Origin: CATOSP01 sp034422355
GTDB taxonomy: Bacteria; Chloroflexota; Dehalococcoidia; Lucifugimonadales; UBA3495
NCBI GenBank assembly: GCA_034422355.1
Contig: DAOUJS010000089.1
Coordinates: 1-36,650, forward strand
Length of the DNA stretch: 36,650 nucleotides
Direction: 5' to 3'
The translations under genes and the position numbers were made by a program. Below, piece by piece: positions 7,649 through 14,461 of this stretch. How positions within the stretch are numbered: the first letter of the stretch is position 1; each line of letters opens with the position of its first letter. The notes beneath the pieces were generated by a model. The model made no database searches and was not told the origin of the DNA. It worked only from the letters and a program-made list of their open reading frames with translations.

Positions 7649-7672
7649 CCCCGGAACATCCGGGGTCTTTCT
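7649..7672 (+). terminator. Intrinsic terminator after tiny ORF 1
   Basis: CCCCGGA-ACA-TCCGGGG is a perfect 7-bp stem followed by TCTTTCTT. Confidence 0.75.
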
Positions 7673-7715
7673 TATTGCGGTTGTTATTTGGGCTGACAGG
7701 GAGTAGGATGCTAGA

Positions 7716-7816
7716 GTCACAGTCAATCAGGTAACAATGGAATCGGATATATGCCTTTTGGGGTGGCCAACGTGCCCCCTTGGACGGCATATATCCGGGA
7801 GCCTGGCGACTGTGAC
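7716..7816. repeat. 101-bp imperfect palindrome
   Basis: Three nested perfect arms occur in order: GTCACAGTC (7716-7724) with GACTGTGAC (7808-7816), CAGG (7728-7731) with CCTG (7802-7805), and CGGATATATGCC (7744-7755) with GGCATATATCCG (7786-7797). The apical part is GC-rich with GGGG and CCCCC runs. It could be a structured RNA, a small transposon relic or a recombination or nicking site. Confidence 0.7.
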
Positions 7817-7849
7817 GGAAGCCACAACCCAGCCACAAGGGGGTTCCTT

Positions 7850-7888
7850 ATGTCAGTGCCGGACAGTCCTCTAACACCCACGACCTAA
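7850..7888 (+). CDS. Tiny ORF, 12 residues
   Basis: MSVPDSPLTPTT follows AAGGGGG, which can itself pair with the upstream AACCC (7826-7830). It ends 11 bp before a strong terminator. The arrangement repeats that at 7552-7672. Coding status is uncertain. Confidence 0.3.
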   Translation: MSVPDSPLTPTT

Positions 7889-7899
7889 CAACAACGACA

Positions 7900-7937
7900 A
7901 CACCCCAGCATGGTAGAAGATGCTGGGGTGTCTTAAT
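7900..7937 (+). terminator. Intrinsic terminator after tiny ORF 2
   Basis: ACACCCCAGCA and TGCTGGGGTGT form a perfect 11-bp stem with a 10-nt loop, followed by CTTAATT. From here to 8086 no further feature is seen. Confidence 0.75.
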
Positions 7938-8086
7938 TCGGAACCGCCGCCCAGGACGGAGGCTCCGAGGCTCTGGCGAGCCGTTGATGATTCTATCATT
8001 GGCGGGCGGCTTGGAGTAGTGTCCATAGTGACCATTTCCGTTCTGTGTGGCGTGAACCAGATTCATGCTTGCAGTGGGATGGTGCT

Positions 8087-8512
8087 ATGGGCAAGAATGT
8101 TGCGATTCCGTTCATTATCATTGCGGTATTGGTGGTTGTAGTGCTGGCGGGTCTGCTGCTGAGAATTTCCGACGACCGGAGCAAGATGGAGCTTCGCCGG
8201 GTCGAGGCTCAGGCAACGCGGGTTGTTACTCCAGTGCCCATGCGTCCGGTGGAAATGAAGGGGAGGGGAGATACGGTCAGGCATTGCAACTTGACTGAGG
8301 GAGCTAAGATTTTCGATCTGAGTCACACCGGGAAACGCAACTTCATTGTGTGGTTGCACGACAATCACGGTGGCCAGGTGTTGGTGGCCAATGATGTTGG
8401 CCGGTATAACGGCTCGGACTTGGTGCAGGTAGGGCGTCGCATAAGGTCGGGGCCTTGCAGTTTGGAGATCAAAGCGGATGGGGCATGGACTATCGGGATC
8501 AAGTCCCGGTAG
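8087..8512 (+). CDS. Membrane-anchored protein with a C-terminal beta-rich domain
   Basis: The protein has 141 residues from the ATG at 8087. Residues 5-25 form one strong transmembrane helix (IPFIIIAVLVVVVLAGLLL). The remainder is predicted extracytoplasmic. Residues about 60-141 contain FDLSHTGKRNFIVWL, VGRYNGSDLVQV and DGAWTIGI, a pattern I associate with a small jelly-roll-like domain in secreted proteins of Chloroflexota and relatives; the identification is from memory and moderate. The 78-residue membrane gene begins 9 bp after the stop, with its AGGAGG at the junction, so they form an operon inside the island. Confidence 0.65.
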   Translation: MGKNVAIPFIIIAVLVVVVLAGLLLRISDDRSKMELRRVEAQATRVVTPVPMRPVEMKGRGDTVRHCNLTEGAKIFDLSHTGKRNFIVWLHDNHGGQVLVANDVGRYNGSDLVQVGRRIRSGPCSLEIKADGAWTIGIKSR

Positions 8513-8520
8513 GAGGTATA

Positions 8521-8757
8521 ATGCAAAGAGCGTTCTGGATTTTCGCGTTCATTGCCTCGTTTTTGGGGATATTCGTATTGCTGTATTCCTTCTCTTTGGA
8601 TAGTGCGCCAAAGCAAGGGGCAGCTGCGGCTATGGCTGTTGGATTGGCTGTCATACCCTACTGCATGGCTCGTGCTTTCTCTTTTGCTAGGTCTCTGGGG
8701 AGTGATGAACGAACCACCTCTGTATTCCGCCGTGAAACGTCAGGTGAAGGTCCGTAG
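8521..8757 (+). CDS. Small membrane protein, 78 residues, two transmembrane helices
   Basis: AGGAGG lies 5 bp before the ATG. Helix 1 covers about residues 5-25 (FWIFAFIASFLGIFVLLY) and helix 2 about 35-52. A short charged cytoplasmic tail (RSLGSDERTTSVFRRE) follows. No family is recognised. It is coupled to the upstream anchored protein, and the two may form one envelope complex. Confidence 0.65.
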   Translation: MQRAFWIFAFIASFLGIFVLLYSFSLDSAPKQGAAAAMAVGLAVIPYCMARAFSFARSLGSDERTTSVFRRETSGEGP

Positions 8758-8784
8758 GCTCAGTCCGCTTCTACCCCTGTGTAA

Positions 8785-9180
8785 TTAGATATATAATTCC
8801 CCATTATTGCGGCTCTTAGCGTATGTGTTGAAGTAATTCTTGGACCGCTCCATTCGAACCTCTAAATCGCGGGCTGGCCCTGTTGGCTTGGTTCGCGGGA
8901 CATCCTCTGGCTTCTCCTCCATAAATGCAACCATACATACCAACGGTTCCGTTATTAGGCCGCGCTGCTGCCAAATGCTAAAAGCTGTGTTCGCCGTCTC
9001 TACGACGACCTCTTCCAAATACCACTCTATTTCTGCGTGCGCCAACAGTCTAAAGGCCCGGGCGCGGTCGATTTGGCGTTTAGTATAAGTTCCAGTAGGG
9101 TCAAAGCTTCTGGGCAAGAAATGGTTACGCAATTCTCTAATTCTAGCTCGAAGGCCACGGAATCTGCTCGAAAGCGGCAT
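8785..9180 (-). CDS. HEPN-domain protein (MAE_28990/RiboL-PSP type), putative RNase
   Basis: The protein has 131 residues from ATG 9180, 29 bp after the DUF262 stop. Helices include RAFRLLAHAEIEWYLEEVV. Arg41-x6-His48 (or Arg44-x3-His48) fits the HEPN RNase motif pattern, and the phrase LLAHAEIE is typical of HEPN proteins found beside DUF262 genes. HEPN domains commonly cut RNA in toxin, abortive-infection and related systems. An in-frame start at 9270 would overlap DUF262 by 61 bp and is less likely. Activity as a toxin is inferred from family and neighbour, not shown. Confidence 0.7.
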   Translation of the reverse strand: MPLSSRFRGLRARIRELRNHFLPRSFDPTGTYTKRQIDRARAFRLLAHAEIEWYLEEVVVETANTAFSIWQQRGLITEPLVCMVAFMEEKPEDVPRTKPTGPARDLEVRMERSKNYFNTYAKSRNNGELYI

Positions 9181-9209
9181 ATTGTAGGCTAACCTACTGT
9201 TCTCCGTCC

Positions 9210-10376
9210 TTAACGATGGTATGGGATAGCGAACTCGGTATCCAACGTGGACTGAAGTTTGAAACCCCACCTTTGTAATCGGTTGAATGTGGCTCGAAGG
9301 CTCTTAGTCGTGGTCTGGAGTGCCTCAGAAAAATCGTCGTCCTGTGCGCACAATTCTTGGAACGCTTCCTTTACCTCCTGCTTGCTACACAAAGCAAGGT
9401 CACCTATTGCGGGATCGCGAAAATAGTACGTCATGATGTCAAATACTGCCCGGTTGAACCGTCGTTCGAACCCATCGGGATCCCGCCACCGCCTGAATGC
9501 GTCACTTCCAAATATTGAAATGGTCCGCTCGATGGCCTCATCACATTGCCGAGCTAATCCTTCGATCTCCGATTGCCGGGCCTTCCACTGGTCGTTAAAG
9601 CGTCGACATGTGTCATCAAGAAAAGCCCGCAGATCCCCGGTATAATGGTCAATCGAGTCGGCGAAGGCAAAAAACCGAATCAATATCTCAACGTCACGCA
9701 TTCTGAAATCCGGTGCAGTAATCCCCAATGCCTTTCTGATAGCTTCGCTCTCGGACGAATACGTTTCTACAAAGTCTGTGAAAGGTCCGGGATTTAGAGC
9801 CTGCCGCAATTCCTGAGCCGACAAGGGCACACTACCAGTGTTGAGCCTCAGGAAGACGAGATATAGGAATGACTGATCTGGCCAATTCCTGACCACTACT
9901 GTTCGTATGGTTTGATTCTCGTATGCCGCGACGTCCGATTGGAACTGAGGGTCATTCTTCAAGCTAGCCCATGTTTGACCATTCAACGTGCTCTTGTTCT
10001 TGAGTCCCCGTAGCCTCAACGGCTCGAACTCCTCATCGTCCCCTTCAACACCAAACCGGCGAATTGACAGGAGTCGTTGCTTCCCGTCTATAACAATATA
10101 CGCCCCCCTTTTTTCCTGCCGTTCGGCTAGGACGATTTGTGGCACGGGAAGACCTAAGAAAAGTGATTCAATAAATGCGCTTTTTCTAGCATCAACCCAT
10201 GCTTCCCGTCTCTGAAACTTAGGAGACAGTTCGATGTTTCCACGCCTCAACTGCGAGAGAATTGTCTCTGTAGTCCAGTCAGTAGATGTGACCACTGCTT
10301 CCGTCCGAAGAGGCGAGAGGTCATCCTCATCCAACTCGGACGGGTCCTTCTCAAATAGATCCAAGTCTTGGAGCAT
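9210..10376 (-). CDS. DUF262 domain protein (GmrSD-type N-terminal ParB/Srx fold)
   Basis: The protein has 388 residues starting at ATG 10376 behind AAGGAG. Residues about 30-200 are a DUF262 domain, with the QRREAW box (55-60), FIESLFLGLPVPQIVL, and the nucleotide-contact motif IDGKQR (96-101). The helical C-terminal half lacks the DUF1524/HNH nuclease of full GmrSD enzymes. DUF262 domains hydrolyse NTPs in type IV restriction and related defence proteins. With the HEPN gene downstream it forms a two-gene operon: a sensor or NTPase plus a likely RNase effector. Codon use and lower GC differ from the flanking core genes. Confidence 0.8.
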   Translation of the reverse strand: MLQDLDLFEKDPSELDEDDLSPLRTEAVVTSTDWTTETILSQLRRGNIELSPKFQRREAWVDARKSAFIESLFLGLPVPQIVLAERQEKRGAYIVIDGKQRLLSIRRFGVEGDDEEFEPLRLRGLKNKSTLNGQTWASLKNDPQFQSDVAAYENQTIRTVVVRNWPDQSFLYLVFLRLNTGSVPLSAQELRQALNPGPFTDFVETYSSESEAIRKALGITAPDFRMRDVEILIRFFAFADSIDHYTGDLRAFLDDTCRRFNDQWKARQSEIEGLARQCDEAIERTISIFGSDAFRRWRDPDGFERRFNRAVFDIMTYYFRDPAIGDLALCSKQEVKEAFQELCAQDDDFSEALQTTTKSLRATFNRLQRWGFKLQSTLDTEFAIPYHR

Positions 10377-10437
10377 ATGGTCTCCTTGTCTGCGGCAATC
10401 CGAGATTATGCCGCCACATGTCATAGATCAATTCGTT

Positions 10438-10930
10438 CTACGATTTTAGCAGGAAATGGGCTTCTGGAGGCTGAGGCCTGACCTCCGGGAAAAGCAGGGT
10501 CGCTTGTGCCATGTTGCTAAGTGCTTCAGTTGCACATGCCCGCCAGAAACACCAAACGCAGTTGATGCGGTCGAGATACCGGTCTACTGGGGCCCTCCCA
10601 ACGCCAAAAATCTTAGCCAGCGCTCGTTTGCTCTTCCCGTGACGTTGCAACTCTTGCATCGCGTTCACCTGGTCGTCGTTCAGCACGCGTGGAGCCCCAG
10701 TTGCTTGCCCTGGGCCCGGGCACGTATCAGCCCGGCCACGATCCGGCGCGAGATGTCCTCGACTTCCTTCTGGGCGTTCCGCGCGCAGAAGCTGGCCAGC
10801 ACGTCCGCCAGCAGGGCCTCGGGCCTGCCTGGATCGGCATCCAGGTACCGGGCCCATTCCGACTCGGTCGATGCCAGGGACTTGATCTTCACCCCGCGCT
10901 CCACCAGGTCCCGGATGGTGCTCATGATGC
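10438..10930 (-). pseudogene. Serine recombinase remnant (C-terminal half, frameshifted)
   Basis: Reading leftward from 10930, the sequence matches the resolvase long-helix region (MSTIRDLVERGVKIKSLAS, then ISRRIVAGLIRARAQGKQLG). Near 10690 the frame changes, and the DNA-binding HTH follows (VLNDDQVNAMQELQRHG, KSKRALAKIFGVGRAPVDRYL). The catalytic N-terminal domain is absent: immediately upstream is MITE copy 2. The remnant suggests an integrase-like recombinase once belonged to the island. Confidence 0.7.
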
Positions 10931-10936
10931 TCAACC

Positions 10937-11089
10937 TAAACCAATACCAAGGTGGGATGTGCATTTCTGGGGTCTTGAAAACGACTGAAAGGACTCCACA
11001 GCACCTCATATCACCTTCATAAGCTCCAACTGGGTGGCCACCGACAGTCCGGTCTGGCGATATGTACATTTCACCTTGGCTTTAGTTTA
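10937..11089 (-). repeat. MITE-like element, copy 2 (153 bp, inverted relative to copy 1)
   Basis: It has the same termini as 5208-5358 with orientation reversed: it starts TAAACCAATACCAAGG and ends GGCTTTAGTTTA. It abuts the recombinase remnant on one side and supplies the TAA stop of the ADP-ribosylglycohydrolase gene on the other (11089-11087). Confidence 0.75.
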
Positions 11090-12439
11090 GCTTGACAACA
11101 GACGCTCGCCGAGGTCTGCCAAACGCTCTCTCTGAGCGATGTATGACGTCCACCTAAGCGGTATATTGGAAGCGCCGTAACGCGCTCCTAGCACTGCTCC
11201 CGCCAGAGCGCCGTTGGTGTCGGTGTCGCCACCGGCGTTCACTATTGCGATCAGCGATTCTTCTAGGTCAAGTTGCGTTGCCGCGGCCCATAGACCGGCT
11301 TGCAGCGTCAATATGGTGTGCCCTTTTGCCGATTGATTGTCTCGCAGCCAACTGGCGCTCTCAGGGACATCCCGCCCTGCTTTTACTCGTTCCAGCACAG
11401 TGGTATCTATCCCGGCTTTTCGTCCCGCTGTCAACAGGTCCGGGCACCCGTCAGCATGAGCGTTTGTCAGCAGATTTTGCAAGTCCGGTTCACACCCGCC
11501 CAACAGCATGGCTATGGCTGCGTTCACAATTACACAGGACCACTGGCTAAGCGGTGAATAATGTGTGACTGCACAGGTGTCAGCGGACATCCGCGTTAGC
11601 AAAGCGGGTTCCGTCCGGTGGCGGGCGGCAACAGCGGCACAGCGCATGACACCACCGTTGGGCGCAATGCCGTCCTTGGCCCGGTACACCGCGTATGCTG
11701 CGTGGGGTGGCTCCATCCCGTCTTCCAGTTGGGAGATTGACTGTCTTGTCGTGTGGCCCATGCCCCGGCCGTTGTTATGCCGCCAGGCAATGATGCGCTT
11801 GACAAACTGATCGATGGTGTCGCCTTTATCCAGCAGGGCCTCAGCCAACTCGACAGACTGAGCCAGGTCGTCGTCCATCTGTAAGGCAAGTTCCTTGGGA
11901 TCGATGTCCCGGATACCAGCGGGGTATCTGGCCGCGACGCTCTGGTGGCTACAGCCTTCGGCACGCAAGCCGAGTAGGTTGCCGGCGGCAGTGCCGATCA
12001 TTATCCCACGGGCGCGGTCTACCAGAGTGGCATATTCCACGTGCAGGTTGGCTGCCCGGTCCAGCAAGCGGTTTAGGTGTGGCGTTTCTCCTACTACCGG
12101 TCTGCTGGGCGCTCTCTCATCGGCGCCGCCATAGACAGCTTTGCAGCACCGGCACCGCATTGGCCGAGCCCGTTTGTACCAGTCGATTCGGAGGCGTGCT
12201 TTACGGCTCCCGCAGCCCGGACACCGCTTGACCCGGTACCTGCCGAAGACACGGTTGCAGTTCAGGTTCAGGCAGCGCAGCGGGCGGACCCTGTCGAACC
12301 AATCCTTTCGGAGGCGGGCGTTCTGGGCGTTGCAGTAGGGGCAGCGCTTTTCTGTGGTCGGCGCGGGAATACCAGCCCCGCAATAGGCACAGAACTTGGC
12401 CGCGTTCGGAACGACGAGCTTGCAGTCCGGACACTCCAT
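11087..12439 (-). CDS. Zinc-ribbon / ADP-ribosylglycohydrolase fusion
   Basis: This 450-residue protein carries three N-terminal zinc modules: Cys3/6/17/20, Cys33/36/56/61 and Cys73/76/96/99, the last two being near repeats. Residues about 140-450 form an ADP-ribosylglycohydrolase (DraG-like) domain. GGDTDTNG (403-410) and NGGVMR (261-266) are preserved. The usual GDALG reads GNLLG (153-157) and the WTDDT motif is replaced by QMDDD (187-191). The enzyme would remove ADP-ribose from protein or nucleic acid if active; the altered first metal motif makes that uncertain. The stop codon lies in the MITE, so the native C-terminus may have been longer. Start: ATG 12439 behind AGGAGA. Confidence 0.8.
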   Translation of the reverse strand: MECPDCKLVVPNAAKFCAYCGAGIPAPTTEKRCPYCNAQNARLRKDWFDRVRPLRCLNLNCNRVFGRYRVKRCPGCGSRKARLRIDWYKRARPMRCRCCKAVYGGADERAPSRPVVGETPHLNRLLDRAANLHVEYATLVDRARGIMIGTAAGNLLGLRAEGCSHQSVAARYPAGIRDIDPKELALQMDDDLAQSVELAEALLDKGDTIDQFVKRIIAWRHNNGRGMGHTTRQSISQLEDGMEPPHAAYAVYRAKDGIAPNGGVMRCAAVAARHRTEPALLTRMSADTCAVTHYSPLSQWSCVIVNAAIAMLLGGCEPDLQNLLTNAHADGCPDLLTAGRKAGIDTTVLERVKAGRDVPESASWLRDNQSAKGHTILTLQAGLWAAATQLDLEESLIAIVNAGGDTDTNGALAGAVLGARYGASNIPLRWTSYIAQRERLADLGERLLSS

Positions 12440-12494
12440 AAGTCTTCTCCTGAGCGGGGCCTGCGCCCGACCACAGCCGGGCGCAGGCCCGTAG

Positions 12495-14294
12495 CTACCA
12501 GCCTATGGCGTAGCCAATGTCTCCCTTGGGCGCGGCTGCGCCCTGGATTACGCCGCGCTCGCCGTCGTAGCGGATGCCCATGACCTTGCCGTTGGACCAG
12601 GCCCCGGTGGTTGTTACTTCGTGGCCACGCTTGGCCAGTTCGTTGGTCACCTCTGTGGGAATGCGGGACTCGGCCACGATCCGTCCGGGGTAGGCGGCCC
12701 TGGGGTAGAAGGACGATGGGAAGTGGACCGAATGAACGCTCGGGGCGTCCAGCGCCTCTTGCAGGTTCATGCCGAAGTCCACGTAGTTGATGAAGAACTG
12801 CAGGGTCCACTGGTCTTGGGCATCGCCTCCGGGGGTGCCGAAGACCATGTATGGCTCCCCGTTCTTTGTCACCAGGGTCGGCGTCAGGGTTGCCCGGGGG
12901 CGCTTGCCGGGAGCGAGGGCGTTGGGCCGGTCGGGGTTCAGGTAGAACATCTGGCCGCGCGTGCCAATGGGGAACCCCAGGCCCCGGATGACCGGCGACG
13001 TTCCCAGCCACCCGCCGCTGGGAGTGGCGGCAACCATGTTGCCCTCCCGGTCCACGGCGTCCAGGTGGGTCGTGTCGCCCACGTGAGCGTGGCCCAGCCC
13101 CAGGTCCCGGATGTCTCGTGCCCCTACGCCCAGGGCTCGGCGGTTGTCATCGGCCACCAGGGCAACATCGAAGTCGGGGATGCCGTACCCGGCGTCGCCA
13201 GGGCGCATTTCCAGCGATGCCGACGCCCCGATCAGGTTGCGGCGGCCCGACGCATATTCCTCGGAAAGCAGCGTCTCCAGGGGTACGCTGTCGAAGTTGG
13301 GGTCTCCGTAGTAGGCTTCCCGGTCGGCGAAGGCCAGCTTGGCCGTTTCGATCCAGGTGTGCAGGTACTCGGGGGAGTTGTGGCCCATGCCGGAGATGTC
13401 GAACCCTTCCAGGATGCCAAGCTGTTGGAGGAACACCGGCCCCTGGGTCCAGGACGGGCACTTGTAGACCTCCAGGCCGCGGTAGCCGGTCAACGCGGGT
13501 TCCTCCACGTCGGCGTGCCAGTTGGCCATGTCCTCGTAGGACAGCAGGCCCTTATGGGCCTGTCCGCTGGCGTCTTCCACCGGGTTGTCAGCGATGAACT
13601 CGGCGATGCGCTCGGCTATCAGCCCTTTGTAGAAGGCGTCGCGCGCGGCCTGGATACCGGCAGCCCTGCCCTGGTGCCTGGCTTCATCCTCGGCTTTGCA
13701 CATCACCTTGAGGGCGTTGGCGAATTCGGGGTTGCGGAAAATCTCGCCCACCTCCGGCAGCCGCCCATTGGGGAAGTAGACCTCGCCGGTGGTGGGGTAC
13801 AGCTTGGTGTATTTCTCCCGGTCGTTGGAGAGCCGGTCGTGAAGCCGTTGGTACATGGGGTAACCGTTCTCCGCCAGGTGTATGGCCGGCTGGAGTATCT
13901 GGGAGAAGCTCATGGTCCCGAACCGGGCAACTGCCGTAGCCCAGGTGTCCACCACCGCCGGGACGCAGGCGGGCAGGTAGCCGTCGCCGGGAATCAGGTC
14001 GATACCGTTCTCCCGGCACCAGTCGATGGTGAACGCCTTGGGCGCGCTGCCCATGCCGCTTATGGCATAGGTCTTCTTGTCCCTGGCTGAGTAGATGAGG
14101 GTGGGCACCTCGCCGCCGATGCCGTTGCTGGCCGGTTCCAGCAGGTTAATGGAGAAGCACATGGCGGCCGCGGCGTCGATGGCGTTCCCTCCCTGTTCCA
14201 TGATGCGGAACCCGGCCGCGGTGGCCAGGTAATGCCCCGATGTAACCACGCCGCGGGTGCCCATGATCACCGGTCTTGTCGTAAATGTTGCCAT
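12495..14294 (-). CDS. Gamma-glutamyltransferase family protein
   Basis: This is a 599-residue Ntn-hydrolase precursor. The N-terminal large-subunit region begins MGTRGVVTSGHYLATAAG and has GGNAIDAAAA. The autocleavage site lies in HVGDTTHLDAVD, where Thr408 aligns with the catalytic Thr of E. coli GGT. The small subunit carries PSGGWLGTS and FGTPGGDAQ. No signal peptide is seen, so it is probably cytoplasmic and acts on glutathione-like or amide substrates such as cephalosporin acylase relatives; the substrate is unresolved. GGAGGG precedes the ATG. It diverges from the RACo-like gene. Confidence 0.9.
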   Translation of the reverse strand: MATFTTRPVIMGTRGVVTSGHYLATAAGFRIMEQGGNAIDAAAAMCFSINLLEPASNGIGGEVPTLIYSARDKKTYAISGMGSAPKAFTIDWCRENGIDLIPGDGYLPACVPAVVDTWATAVARFGTMSFSQILQPAIHLAENGYPMYQRLHDRLSNDREKYTKLYPTTGEVYFPNGRLPEVGEIFRNPEFANALKVMCKAEDEARHQGRAAGIQAARDAFYKGLIAERIAEFIADNPVEDASGQAHKGLLSYEDMANWHADVEEPALTGYRGLEVYKCPSWTQGPVFLQQLGILEGFDISGMGHNSPEYLHTWIETAKLAFADREAYYGDPNFDSVPLETLLSEEYASGRRNLIGASASLEMRPGDAGYGIPDFDVALVADDNRRALGVGARDIRDLGLGHAHVGDTTHLDAVDREGNMVAATPSGGWLGTSPVIRGLGFPIGTRGQMFYLNPDRPNALAPGKRPRATLTPTLVTKNGEPYMVFGTPGGDAQDQWTLQFFINYVDFGMNLQEALDAPSVHSVHFPSSFYPRAAYPGRIVAESRIPTEVTNELAKRGHEVTTTGAWSNGKVMGIRYDGERGVIQGAAAPKGDIGYAIGW

Positions 14295-14446
14295 CTTTCC
14301 CTCCTGGAACGGTTATTGCGGCGAAGCCGGTCCCCGGTCAAGGCCGCGCCGACGAAGTATCCAGCACAGTTTACACCTTTATCGGCGCTGCGGCACCAGC
14401 CGGTTTCCAGGCATTGCGCCGCCCCACTCTGACCGCTGCTCGCCCG

Positions 14447-14455
14447 TGCTAAAAT
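14447..14455 (+). promoter_or_regulatory. Extended -10 promoter, probably giving a leaderless transcript
   Basis: TGC-TAAAAT ends only 6 bp before the ATG at 14462, and there is no Shine-Dalgarno. Transcription would start at or next to the start codon. Confidence 0.5.
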
Positions 14456-14461
14456 CCCCTC

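Noticed and set aside
5750..8804. Shared 15-bp GGGGAATTATATATC at 5762 and (minus strand) 8789
   Set aside because: The second copy is the coding end of the HEPN gene and the first is intergenic; similarity beyond 15 bp is weak, so an attachment-site or duplication claim is not supported.
5356..10456. Direct repeat TTTAGCAGGAAA near both sides of the island (5356 and 10445)
   Set aside because: A 12-bp match is expected by chance in a window this size, and it does not coincide with element edges other than the MITE end.
12621..14090. 489-codon open frame antisense to the GGT gene
   Set aside because: Shadow of a conserved gene, with low-complexity Gly/Val/His composition and no motif.
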